The notes beneath the pieces were generated by a model, which saw only the letters and a program-made list of their open reading frames with translations, did not search any database and was not told where the DNA came from. 64,000 bases of DNA from an uncultured Gammaproteobacteria bacterium (GTDB lineage Bacteria > Pseudomonadota > Gammaproteobacteria > Pseudomonadales > Pseudohongiellaceae), in NCBI GenBank assembly GCA_913060695.1, contig CAJXUA010000014.1:1-64000 (forward strand), written 5' to 3'. Each line of letters starts with the position of its first letter. The first letter of the stretch is position 1. This document shows, in pieces, positions 9,287-18,216 of this stretch. Made by a program: the position numbers and the translations under genes.

Positions 9287-10486
9287 TTAGCGTGCAGAGT
9301 ATTTAGTAAACGCACCGCCTGCCTGGCTCAGAGAGTTTGGACCCTCTGCCGCAAACACATTGCCGTTACCATCCACGGCAACACCCTCGCCTGCTGTACC
9401 CTGTGCTAGGCGATCTTCGCGCTCAAAGGGCTGGATGAAGCCTGTCACGACGTCTTCATCGATATGTCCAATGCGCACACCATTGCGCCAACCCGGATGG
9501 CTAGTAGGGCTAGACTCCGAATCGATCGCATAGAGCATATCGTCGTCGGTAATGAATAACCCGCTTATGCGGCTAAAGCTGTAGCGTGACTCTAAGTAAT
9601 TGCCATCTTGATCGAAAATCTCGATACGGTGATTACCACGGTCGGCCACCCAGAGACGGCCCTGAGAATCAAACTCCATCGCGTGAGGCGTTCGGAACTC
9701 GCCATGGCGCACGCCAATCTGGCCCCATTGCTTGATGAATGTGCCGTCCGGTGCAAACTTCAGAATGCGGGAGGTATCGCCATTGGCGCGCCCCTCTTCC
9801 ATTGCCTGCATACTGATCATGCCTTGCGCGTTGTGACCGTCTGAGACATAGATGCTGCCATCGGGTCCCACTATGACGTCGTTCGGCTGATTGAAGTGGG
9901 CAGAATCATTGCCGGCCATGCCAGCCATGCCAAGGCTCATCAGCAATTCACCATCCGGGCTGAATTTATGGACCTGATGCCCCTTAGTGCCCTCGGGATT
10001 CACTGCAAAGTCGGTTACCCAGACATTGCCTTCGGTATCAACATGAATGCCATGTGGTGTGACGAACACGCCCGCGCCGAAGTTCTTGAGAACCGCGCCC
10101 GTATTTGGGTCAAATTTGAAGATTGGATCGACAAGATTGGTGTCGCATGTTACCGGAGCACCTGCCCCGAAATTACCCGCGCCACAACGCTCATAGGCAA
10201 CCAGCATGCCGTCTGTAGGGTCGATATCGACGCCAGCTGTGGAGCCCCATTCGCGCCCCTGAGGCAGATCACCCCAATTACGTGTCACTACTGGATAAGG
10301 GTTATCGAAGCCCTCCCCAGTGATTACATTGCCGACCACCATAGGCTCATGGGCCATAGGTGCTGCGGCGGCGGGCGCTGCTGCTGGTGCCGCAGCGGTA
10401 GCACTGCTGCCTGTGTTTGGCTCGCTACAGGCGGCCAACATGAGGGAAGCACAAAGCGTGGATAACAAAATTCGAGATGATGACAT
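9287..10486 (-). CDS. NHL-repeat six-bladed beta-propeller lipoprotein
   Basis: Lipoprotein of 399 residues with lipobox LAAC at about residue 20 followed by an Ala/Pro-rich linker. The body contains NHL-type repeats (VFVTPHGIHVDTEGNVWVTDF, FNQPNDVIVGPDGSIYVSDGH, FRTPHAMEFDSQGRLWVADRGNHRI; each shown only in part of its blade). Nearest recognisable relatives are peptidyl-alpha-hydroxyglycine amidating lyase-like propellers common in marine bacteria, but I cannot confirm lyase activity. AAGGAG precedes the ATG. It stands alone, convergent with the iron genes and divergent from the Omp85-like gene. Confidence 0.8.
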   Translation of the reverse strand: MSSSRILLSTLCASLMLAACSEPNTGSSATAAAPAAAPAAAAPMAHEPMVVGNVITGEGFDNPYPVVTRNWGDLPQGREWGSTAGVDIDPTDGMLVAYERCGAGNFGAGAPVTCDTNLVDPIFKFDPNTGAVLKNFGAGVFVTPHGIHVDTEGNVWVTDFAVNPEGTKGHQVHKFSPDGELLMSLGMAGMAGNDSAHFNQPNDVIVGPDGSIYVSDGHNAQGMISMQAMEEGRANGDTSRILKFAPDGTFIKQWGQIGVRHGEFRTPHAMEFDSQGRLWVADRGNHRIEIFDQDGNYLESRYSFSRISGLFITDDDMLYAIDSESSPTSHPGWRNGVRIGHIDEDVVTGFIQPFEREDRLAQGTAGEGVAVDGNGNVFAAEGPNSLSQAGGAFTKYSAR

Positions 10487-10731
10487 GACTGCTCCTTTAT
10501 TATTTCTTTGCTTGGAGGAAAATTAGTTGTGTGCAGAGCATAAAATCTATTGCCCCTTAAGTCCACCTAACAAAGATTAATCCAACACCTGCGGCCCCTA
10601 GAGCTCGCTCAGTTTGACCATTAGCATCGATCCACGAAGATAAAGATGTCTTAGGTGGACATTAAGACAACGTTAAGAATTCAGGCGTAGCGTGATTGCA
10701 ATACTTAGTTTACGCGGCGTCAAAGGATTCT

Positions 10732-12429
10732 ATGAAACTCATTCGCACCGCTTTTCGAAACTGCGCAATCGTCACACTGCCAGTTTTCGCCTGCACGCAA
10801 AGCTATGCACAGAGCAACATTTCCTGCGAGTCCATAAATAGACCTGCACTAGCGAGCTTTGATTTCACGGAAGATATATCAAGATGGGGTACGCAAGAGT
10901 CTTTCGACCTTGACAGCACACACTACAAAATCCGCAACATCTCGGTTAACCGGCTGCCGATCTTTGACGAAGAGAGCGAGGACGAGAACAACGCCGCATT
11001 CCGATGGATAAACCGTGTACATATACCCACACAAGAGAAGGTCATTCTTCATCAACTGCTTTTTGAGCAAGGTGGCGAGGTGAATTCGCAAATACTTTCC
11101 GAGAACGAGCGTTTACTTCGTCAACAAAAATACGCAGCAGATGCCAAGATACGAGTCTTGAATAAATGTGGCGATGAGGTGGATGTTGAGGTCGTGACAA
11201 GAGAGGTGTGGACCTTGGCCCCAGGTTTCTCATTCCACTCTAGTGGCGGCGATAATTCTCTCGAGTTCGGAATACGTGACTCAAACGCCCTAGGCACGGG
11301 GCAGCGTGTATCCGCTTTTTATAGCAGCGATACTAACCGCAACAGCTATAAATTATCTTTCGAGAACCCCAATATCGGCAGCACGCATCGCATATTAAAA
11401 ACTAAAGCCGAGAAGAGTAGCGATGGTTTCCATTATCTCGCCGATTACTCGCTCCCCTTTCATTCTCTAGATGCGCGTGAAGCATGGCGATTCTCCTTAG
11501 AGGCTACGAAAGAGATTATCCCCCAATACCAACTCGGCAAGAAAATTACTGAGGTACAACGCGATAAGGAAAATTTAGAAATATCGAGAGGATTCTCTTC
11601 AGGCCTAAAAGATGGTATCGCCAAACGCTTTGTCATTGGCCTTCGCAAAGACGACTATAGTTATGCACGAGGCAATAGACTCCAATCACCCCAGACAATG
11701 CCACGAAACTTAAACCTAATTTATCCGTTTTTGGAATTTGAAAGCATCGAGGATAAGTTTGCGCTGGCCTATAATATCAGCCAGATTCACCGTACCGAAG
11801 ATCTCTCAAAAGGTAAGCAGCTACGCTTTAGTATTGGTTATGATCCAACAGGAGATCAGCATCTAGTGTTACAAGGAAACGCGTCCGACACTCTACTATC
11901 ACAACCGAAGATGCTGCTGCAGTGGAAGGCTGATTGGTACGGCCGCTGGAATCGTCAAGACAATGCTTGGGAAGATACCCTTATAAATTACGACCTCGAT
12001 TTTCATCGCGGCCAAACCGAAAAAAGAACTCTCTATCTAGGCCTCTCTGCTTCGAAAGCTATCCACCTTAATAGCAGCCAACAACTCACTCTCGGTGGCA
12101 ACAATGGCTTGCGTGGATTCGACAGCCATTATCTCAACGGATATGCGCTGCTAAAATTTACGATAGAAGAGCGCTATTTCAGCGATTACCAATTATTGCA
12201 ATTGCTACGCGTAGGTTATGCCGGCTTTGTCGATGTGGGCAAGGTGTACGGTGATCCTCAATGGGGAGCTGATCGTGTCTACAAGAATGTCGGTTTAGGC
12301 CTTCGCCTCGCACCCAGCAAGACCGACGAGGGTAGAATTATTCATATCGACCTTGCCTATCCTATAGGCGCTAATATTCTAGGTGGAAAGTCATTGCAAC
12401 TCGTTGTCGAGGCAAAGACATCGTTCTAG
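10732..12429 (+). CDS. Omp85-superfamily outer membrane protein with one POTRA-like region
   Basis: Outer membrane protein of 565 residues. I place the start at ATG 10732 (AAGGA upstream, signal peptide MKLIRTAFRNCAIV... to SYAQ) rather than an in-frame TTG at 10696. After the signal, residues about 90-150 look like a single POTRA domain (LLFEQGGEVNSQILSENERL, followed by strand-like VDVEVVTREVW). The rest is beta-barrel. The hallmark LRGF of the lumenal loop 6 of Omp85 proteins is at residues 460-463, in the context TLGGNNGLRGFDSHYLNGYA, and the chain ends in Phe. BamA has five POTRAs and TamA three, so this is a short, distinct member. Function and partner are unknown. Confidence 0.75.
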   Translation: MKLIRTAFRNCAIVTLPVFACTQSYAQSNISCESINRPALASFDFTEDISRWGTQESFDLDSTHYKIRNISVNRLPIFDEESEDENNAAFRWINRVHIPTQEKVILHQLLFEQGGEVNSQILSENERLLRQQKYAADAKIRVLNKCGDEVDVEVVTREVWTLAPGFSFHSSGGDNSLEFGIRDSNALGTGQRVSAFYSSDTNRNSYKLSFENPNIGSTHRILKTKAEKSSDGFHYLADYSLPFHSLDAREAWRFSLEATKEIIPQYQLGKKITEVQRDKENLEISRGFSSGLKDGIAKRFVIGLRKDDYSYARGNRLQSPQTMPRNLNLIYPFLEFESIEDKFALAYNISQIHRTEDLSKGKQLRFSIGYDPTGDQHLVLQGNASDTLLSQPKMLLQWKADWYGRWNRQDNAWEDTLINYDLDFHRGQTEKRTLYLGLSASKAIHLNSSQQLTLGGNNGLRGFDSHYLNGYALLKFTIEERYFSDYQLLQLLRVGYAGFVDVGKVYGDPQWGADRVYKNVGLGLRLAPSKTDEGRIIHIDLAYPIGANILGGKSLQLVVEAKTSF

Positions 12430-12616
12430 CAATTTTTACCATGCATTTTTTGCCAATTAATTCCAACACAACAACAATCGCTAGTTTTGGGATGCTGTAC
12501 GCAGTGCCGTCATCAAGCACATATCCCCTTCCTTTTTCCTAGTATTTTCTCTTGATCTGCATACAAGACAGTTAGATACTGCCTAGTTAAGCTTTAATAG
12601 GGACACGTTGGGGGGG

Positions 12617-13153
12617 ATGGACTTGTCCAAGAACGGTAAGTATCCGGAGTTAAAATCGGAAGAGATCGACGCGATCCGTGAGGAAATGGGGAAAGACTCC
12701 ACGGATATCGATCGCTATTTCCTTTTGAAACTCCATACGATATTTCTTCTTTGTCTTTATTTTAGTGTGCTCATGCTATTTTCCCCGGATAAGGTGACTT
12801 ACTGGTTGCAGATCAATCAAGGCGTTAACACCGATCAGGTAGACAACGTCCTTACGTTCCGTGCAATCTTCATATTGAGCTACATACTAGTAGCTATCTA
12901 CTCCTGGCGTACAGATCGGTATACTGAATTAATTTTTGGCTCTGCAACCATCATGGCAACCACCAATTTCCTCCTCGATCTCCCTTATCTATGGGGTGAG
13001 TTATTCGGTGCCACATCCGTGAGTTTTGTATTCGGTATATTGATACGGCTATTGGTGATTGCCTTGCTCATCTCTGTTTTTCGCAACTTGCGCCGCGCAA
13101 GCTATCTTCAAGGCAAACTTTTTATTAACCCCTTCGCCCCCCTGAAGCTTTAG
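12617..13153 (+). CDS. Hypothetical four-helix inner membrane protein
   Basis: Unrecognised protein of 178 residues with four hydrophobic segments (beginning HTIFLLCLYFSVLMLF, FRAIFILSYILVAIYS, LIFGSATIMATTNFLLDL and VFGILIRLLVIALLISVF), a charged N-terminus and a basic C-terminal tail. ATG at 12617 is preceded by a run of G; an in-frame TTG at 12608 behind AGGGACACG is an equally possible start. Spacing of about 100 bases from the next gene leaves open whether they are cotranscribed. Confidence 0.65.
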   Translation: MDLSKNGKYPELKSEEIDAIREEMGKDSTDIDRYFLLKLHTIFLLCLYFSVLMLFSPDKVTYWLQINQGVNTDQVDNVLTFRAIFILSYILVAIYSWRTDRYTELIFGSATIMATTNFLLDLPYLWGELFGATSVSFVFGILIRLLVIALLISVFRNLRRASYLQGKLFINPFAPLKL

Positions 13154-13251
13154 GGCGAATTATAGTGCCCGACAAAGCCTAAGCATTCACTATTTTCAAA
13201 TGCTATGATCGAGCCTTAAGGCCTCTATTTGGCTAATTCGAGGAACAAATC

Positions 13252-14109
13252 ATGGCCCAAGCGAGCGCCGCCTCCGAAACGGTAAACGAAATTTTCAGCT
13301 TGAACGATGCCGTGCGCGACACCCTTAATGAGATCGCGCAGCAGCTCGTCAATTATGCCCCTCAGTTCATAGGCGCCGCCGTCCTATTGCTAGTAGGGTG
13401 GGCATTGGCGAGCGCATTGGCAATTAGCGCTCAGAAGCTCGTACAGGGCCTAGATAGCCTCTTCGCTAAAGTAGACAAGAGTGACAACTTCACAGGAGAG
13501 CAATTCAGGCGATCCTACGCGAAGATCGCCCGCAAACTAGTGTTTTGGACAGTCATGCTGTTCTTCTTCGCTGTGGCGACCAATATCCTAGGTTGGGACT
13601 TGTTTTCGGGTTGGTTTAGAGACATTTTCACCTATCTCCCCGGCATCATCACTGGCATGGTCGTTATTCTCGGCGGCTTCCTACTTAGCAATCTAGCTAA
13701 ATCGGCGATCATCTCGACAGCCGCCCGCGCGGGAATCCAACAAAGCCTAGTAATGGCTAAAGTTGTGCAAATCGCGATTATCTTCAGCGCCATCATCATC
13801 GGCGTTGAGCAAATCGGTCTTAATATCGGTTTCCTTAGCAATATCATCGTCGCCGTCATTGCAATCTCTCTGGCAGGCCTAGTTCTCGCCTTCAGTCTCG
13901 GAGCACGAACACTGGTGGCCAATATCATCGCCGCACAGTATCTGCGCAGACATTGCGAGCCCGGCGACTACCTCACGATAGCTAATACCGAGGGTGAGGT
14001 AATCGAGATCTCGCAAGCAAGCATCGTGCTGGAAACTGAAGCCGGCAAATCCATTGTCCCTGCCAAGTTATTCCATGAGCAAGTCTGTCACATCAAGGCG
14101 CGACAGTGA
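13252..14109 (+). CDS. Small MscS-like / conserved TM-helix channel protein
   Basis: Membrane protein of 285 residues in the mechanosensitive-channel-like group with conserved TM helices. About four or five membrane segments are followed by the pore-like helix AGLVLAFSLGARTLVANIIAAQYL and a short beta domain (EPGDYLTIANTEGEVIEISQ, SIVPAKLFHEQV). It lacks the long C-terminal domain of MscS itself. GAGGA precedes the ATG. It heads a three-gene row with two MgtE-type genes 27 and 10 bases apart, so a role linked to magnesium or osmotic balance is inferred. Confidence 0.8.
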   Translation: MAQASAASETVNEIFSLNDAVRDTLNEIAQQLVNYAPQFIGAAVLLLVGWALASALAISAQKLVQGLDSLFAKVDKSDNFTGEQFRRSYAKIARKLVFWTVMLFFFAVATNILGWDLFSGWFRDIFTYLPGIITGMVVILGGFLLSNLAKSAIISTAARAGIQQSLVMAKVVQIAIIFSAIIIGVEQIGLNIGFLSNIIVAVIAISLAGLVLAFSLGARTLVANIIAAQYLRRHCEPGDYLTIANTEGEVIEISQASIVLETEAGKSIVPAKLFHEQVCHIKARQ

Positions 14110-14136
14110 AAATCCCTCAGCGATGGAGTTCGCAAG

Positions 14137-14979
14137 ATGACTGAGAACAAATTGAGTTTAGCCCTTAGTTTCATCAGCGCAGAGCCAGAGGCCGCCGCTA
14201 AAATACTCGAGCAAAGCACTGTGAGTGATGTCGCACAATTCATGGAGAATCTTCCATTAGACTATCAGCATCAGGTGCTCGAGCATTTGCTACCCGGTTA
14301 CGCCGCGCGCATGTGCGTGCAGATGGGCGCCAAGAGTGCAGCCGCAGTCTTGAGTGATCTTGATGCCAGCGCAATCGCCAAAATCATTCGCCTTATGCCG
14401 AAGGCTCAGGCAGAGGACATCCTCAAGATACTCCCCAAGAAACGGCGCGAGTCGAGTAACTTATTATTGAAGTATTCCATTCGCTTCGTTGGCGCTTGGA
14501 TGCGGCCCTATACTCACACAATCACGAGTGAGATGTCGGTTACCGAGGCATTACACTATCTGCAGAGCGAGCTCGAGGGTCATCTTTCCGAGTACGTCTA
14601 CATTATTGATCGCGACGCTAAACTAGAGGGTCGCTTGAGTTATTTCAGACTCTTAAAGTCGAAGCACAACATCAAAATAAGCGACATCATGGAGCGTGTT
14701 GTTCCCCATGTATCCATCAACATGTTGTTAGAGAACGCCCTCGAACTGCCGCAATGGACTGAGACCGACACCCTCGCCGTAGTCGACAAAAATAATCGAC
14801 TTCACGGTCTGATTAGACACGCCGATATTCGCAAGGCGATTACGCAGAGCAAAGACCAACACTATATACAGTCAAGCAATTCGAACCTAGTTACCGGCCT
14901 TACTGGAGCATACGGAAAAACCCTATTAGTACTATTTAACAATCTACTCAACGTTATCGAGCCCGACCTGAAATCATAG
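14137..14979 (+). CDS. Membrane-less MgtE paralogue (MgtE N-domain plus CBS pair)
   Basis: A 280-residue protein that resembles only the cytoplasmic part of MgtE. Residues about 20-115 form the superhelical N-domain (repeated motifs such as AAAKILEQSTVSDVAQFMENL and IAKIIRLMPKAQAEDILKIL). Residues about 125-250 form a CBS-like pair (VYIIDRDAKLEGRLSYFRLL, DTLAVVDKNNRLHGLIRHADI). Where MgtE has five helices, this chain ends after a short hydrophobic tail (GKTLLVLFNNLLNVIEP). There is no sign of frameshift, and the next gene begins ten bases later with its own complete MgtE. A regulatory partner or magnesium sensor for that transporter is a reasonable inference. Confidence 0.8.
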   Translation: MTENKLSLALSFISAEPEAAAKILEQSTVSDVAQFMENLPLDYQHQVLEHLLPGYAARMCVQMGAKSAAAVLSDLDASAIAKIIRLMPKAQAEDILKILPKKRRESSNLLLKYSIRFVGAWMRPYTHTITSEMSVTEALHYLQSELEGHLSEYVYIIDRDAKLEGRLSYFRLLKSKHNIKISDIMERVVPHVSINMLLENALELPQWTETDTLAVVDKNNRLHGLIRHADIRKAITQSKDQHYIQSSNSNLVTGLTGAYGKTLLVLFNNLLNVIEPDLKS

Positions 14980-14989
14980 GACTTCATCA

Positions 14990-16312
14990 ATGACCGCGAA
15001 TCAATTGAGCCTTGAAGATCCACTCTCTAGACTGAATAGAGCGTTCCTACTCAATCATCCTCGCACTGCCGCGCGCAGCTTAGAGAAAACCTCTCCCGAT
15101 GACGCCGCTGAGATTCTACGTCAACAAGAACCGTTCGTTGCCGCGCGCGTCTTGGAGAGAATATCCCCTGGCATACTCGATATTATTTTCTTACTTCTGC
15201 CTGCCCAGTTTGCTGCCTCCGTCTTGGTGGCCATGGAGGCAAGCGCTTCTGTGTCATTGCTGAGTCGTCAAAACGAGGACCTGCGCAAGATTTATATTGC
15301 CCAGATGAATGAGGTAAGTGCTACGGAATTTCGCTCGCTTCTCGACTATCCTGAGAATAGCGTCGGACAGATGATGAGCACCCAGATCGTGGCATTCAAC
15401 AAAAGCACTACTGTCGAACAGGCCATCGCCCAACTGCGTAAACTAAGCGTCGAAACCATTCACCATCTGTTCCTTCTCGACGACGAGATGATACTCGATA
15501 GCGAAGTGGAGATTAAGAAACTCGCACTAGCAGAGGACTCCCAACAACTGTCATCAATCTCCAAACCTATCGTAACTTACATAAACGCAATGGACTCTAA
15601 AGACGAGCTCATGGACAAGATCGATAAATTTCATATCGACGTCCTTCCGGTTGTAGACATAGACCAGCGGCTAGTTGGGGTGGTGCGTGCCCAAGGGCTC
15701 ATGAATGCTCTGCGAGAGGACATAGTAACTGACATGCAGACAATGGTTGGCGTGAGTAAAGACGAGCGCGCTTTGTCTAGCAGCTGGTTTGCCGTGCGCA
15801 AACGCCTGCCTTGGCTACAGGTCAATTTGCTTACCGCTTTCCTTGCGGCAGCGGTCGTAGGTCTGTTCGAAGACACCATCTCGCGCTTCACTGCGCTGGC
15901 CATTCTTTTGCCTATCGCAGCAGGTCAATCAGGCAACGCAGGTGCGCAAGCACTCGCAGTTACTATGCGTGGCCTTACACTACGCGAGATTACTATGGGG
16001 CATTGGTTCCGAGTGATGATGAAAGAGCTCCGTACCGGCTTCGTGAATGGTCTTGGGATCGCCCTCACCTGTGCGGCGGGTGTTTATTTATGGAGCAGAA
16101 GTGCTGGCCTCGCACTCGTAATGGCGCTCTCCATGGTGATCTCCATGACTATCGCGGGTATCGCGGGGGCCCTAGTACCCATCATGCTGAAACGCTTCGG
16201 CCTAGATCCCGCACAGTCTTCTTCGATTGTACTCACCACCATCACCGATGTAGCGGGTTTCATGTCCTTCCTCGGTATAGCCACACTCCTATCGAGTTTT
16301 CTGGAGGCATAG
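14990..16312 (+). CDS. mgtE: MgtE-family magnesium/divalent cation transporter
   Basis: Full-length MgtE of 440 residues: N-domain (about 10-125), CBS pair (about 130-260), connecting helix, then five membrane segments. The family signature is present as LLPIAAGQSGNAGAQALAVT (usually GGNAGTQ) and the pore Asp region as TTITDVAGFMSFLG. Known MgtE proteins are homodimeric channels gated by magnesium at the N and CBS domains. It follows the membrane-less paralogue by ten bases and shares its N-domain architecture, suggesting duplication within the operon. Confidence 0.92.
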   Translation: MTANQLSLEDPLSRLNRAFLLNHPRTAARSLEKTSPDDAAEILRQQEPFVAARVLERISPGILDIIFLLLPAQFAASVLVAMEASASVSLLSRQNEDLRKIYIAQMNEVSATEFRSLLDYPENSVGQMMSTQIVAFNKSTTVEQAIAQLRKLSVETIHHLFLLDDEMILDSEVEIKKLALAEDSQQLSSISKPIVTYINAMDSKDELMDKIDKFHIDVLPVVDIDQRLVGVVRAQGLMNALREDIVTDMQTMVGVSKDERALSSSWFAVRKRLPWLQVNLLTAFLAAAVVGLFEDTISRFTALAILLPIAAGQSGNAGAQALAVTMRGLTLREITMGHWFRVMMKELRTGFVNGLGIALTCAAGVYLWSRSAGLALVMALSMVISMTIAGIAGALVPIMLKRFGLDPAQSSSIVLTTITDVAGFMSFLGIATLLSSFLEA

Positions 16313-16443
16313 CGACACGCTACGCAATTCTAAGCAACTCCGTTACAATGCCTCTAGCTTAGGCCATAATTCATGAGAACAAAGGATGCTCGTAGCGAGT
16401 GACACTCTCGCAACTACAAGGAGAGGTAATTTAGGCTAAACCC

Positions 16444-18153
16444 GTGTTTCGCTGGAGATTGCAATTGGACGAGCGCAACAAACTAGAGATCTTCTTAGAG
16501 ACTCTCTTTCTTGAACATGGACCCGACGGGTTCGTGGAAAATCTATCGTCACTTTTCGGTCCCCTACTACTTACCAAGGACGGCATCGTCATTGGGGTCA
16601 ATGACGCCTTCCTCGAAATGCTGGGCTATGAGCGCGAAATACTTCGCGGAATGCAGGCTGTAGAGCTAGTGCCAGATAAACACAAGTATCGCTTAAGTGA
16701 AATATTCGCCAAAAGCAGTACAGACCCATACGTGATCGATCTCCTTCCTCGCGACGGTTCACCACTTCGCGCTAGAGTCTCCCCCAAATTCTTCTACGTT
16801 GAAGACGAGGTCTACCGACTTGCCGAATTCATAGACATCACAGAGACCCACTTTGCGGAGAAAGTGCTCAGCGAAAGCGAAGAAAAATTCAAAGCAATCT
16901 TCTCGCACGGCGCTGTGGGCATTGCGCGGATCTCCCTCGACGGCACATGGCTAGATGTTAATGATAAACTCTGCGACATCTTGGGATATACCCGAGTAGA
17001 TTTTGAGACACTCACCTTCGAGGACATAACACACCCGGCCGATCTGGCGAAAGACACAGCCTTGATCATGGAGACTCTTGCCGATATACGTGACTCCTAC
17101 ACATTAGAGAAACGCTATGTACGCAAGGATGGCGAAATAATTTGGGGACGCCTTTCGATCTCCCTTATTCGAGACGAGTTCGGTAAACCCTCTGACATCA
17201 TCGCATTCGTCGAGGATATTAGTGAGCGAGTATATCTCAATAATCGTTTACAACTTTCCGATCAAATAGTGTCCTCGTCTACAGATCTCTTGGCCATCAT
17301 CGATGCACATGGCGTTTATTTAGCCACCAACGAGGCCTATGCGAAGGCATTTGGTCGCGAGCCAGATTACTTCACAGGAAAATTCGTCAAGGATGTTTTT
17401 GGCGAGACCATCGAAAAAAATATCATGCAACCAATGGTCGCGAAGGCCAGGCAAGGTTTTCCTGCAAACTACAACGATTGGTTCAACATAGTCGATAAAG
17501 GTAGGCGCTACCTCAATGTCTCTTACTCTCCATTACAGTCTAGCGACTCTGAATATCACGGCGTCGCTATCAGTGCTCGCGATATAACCGATCTTAAAAT
17601 CGCTGAGATAGAAATGCGGGCACTGAACGAGAAATTAGAAAGTTACTCCTTCGTCGACGGACTCACAAAAATCACCAACCGGCGCATGCTCGATGATTGT
17701 GTTGCCAAGGAATGGAATCGCGCTTTACGAGCGAAGACTCCACTGGCCTTCATCATGATAGACCTAGATTACTTCAAGAAATATAACGACCACTACGGGC
17801 ATCCGCAGGGCGACGAATGCCTGAAGAAAATTGCCCACATCCTCACCAGAATCGCGCACAGAAGCACCGATGTTGTAGCGCGTTATGGCGGTGAGGAGTT
17901 TGCGATATTGACCCCCTTCTCCGATATCAAGCAAGCCACTGCGCTTGCAGAGATTTGCCGTACAGCGATTGAGGAGGAGGGAATTCCCCACGCAGCCACT
18001 GGCGAAACTAGCCTGAGCATCGTAACAGTTAGTATTGGTGTCAACAGCCTCATACCCGACGAGAGCAATAGCATCGCGCAGTTAATTGAAGGAGCGGATC
18101 GCTTACTCTACAGAGCCAAAAATGCTGGGCGAAATCGTGTGTGTAGTGATTGA
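16444..18153 (+). CDS. PAS-PAS-PAS-GGDEF diguanylate cyclase
   Basis: Predicted cytoplasmic diguanylate cyclase of 569 residues with no membrane segment. Three PAS domains lie at about residues 35-135, 145-265 and 275-390 (FLEMLGYEREILRG, LCDILGYTRVDFETL, YAKAFGREPDYF). The GGDEF domain follows from about 405, with active-site GGEEF intact and an I-site RSTD five residues before it, so product inhibition by cyclic di-GMP is likely. I use GTG 16444, the first possible in-frame start after a stop at 16432; the nearest good ribosome site AAGGAGAGG lies 17 bases away, so the true start may be slightly downstream. The signal sensed is unknown. Confidence 0.9.
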   Translation: MFRWRLQLDERNKLEIFLETLFLEHGPDGFVENLSSLFGPLLLTKDGIVIGVNDAFLEMLGYEREILRGMQAVELVPDKHKYRLSEIFAKSSTDPYVIDLLPRDGSPLRARVSPKFFYVEDEVYRLAEFIDITETHFAEKVLSESEEKFKAIFSHGAVGIARISLDGTWLDVNDKLCDILGYTRVDFETLTFEDITHPADLAKDTALIMETLADIRDSYTLEKRYVRKDGEIIWGRLSISLIRDEFGKPSDIIAFVEDISERVYLNNRLQLSDQIVSSSTDLLAIIDAHGVYLATNEAYAKAFGREPDYFTGKFVKDVFGETIEKNIMQPMVAKARQGFPANYNDWFNIVDKGRRYLNVSYSPLQSSDSEYHGVAISARDITDLKIAEIEMRALNEKLESYSFVDGLTKITNRRMLDDCVAKEWNRALRAKTPLAFIMIDLDYFKKYNDHYGHPQGDECLKKIAHILTRIAHRSTDVVARYGGEEFAILTPFSDIKQATALAEICRTAIEEEGIPHAATGETSLSIVTVSIGVNSLIPDESNSIAQLIEGADRLLYRAKNAGRNRVCSD

Positions 18154-18170
18154 GAATTTACCGCGATGAG

Positions 18171-18197
18171 TTTTCCCAGCTCAGGATGCTGAGAAAA
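18171..18197. terminator. Hairpin between convergent genes
   Basis: Arms TTTTCCCAGC (18171-18180) and GCTGAGAAAA (18188-18197) pair with one mismatch around a seven-base loop. It sits between converging stops at 18153 and 18217 and has only short T runs, so it is a moderate candidate for a shared terminator. Confidence 0.5.
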
Positions 18198-18216
18198 CCC
18201 ATAACGGCGATTTACT

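Noticed and set aside
12441-12542. 33-codon frame in the gap before the four-helix protein
   Set aside because: No Shine-Dalgarno precedes its ATG and nothing suggests a transcript.
13252-13400. Assignment of the channel-like gene as classical MscS
   Set aside because: The C-terminal cage domain is absent and the overall length and helix motifs fit the shorter conserved-TM-helix group.
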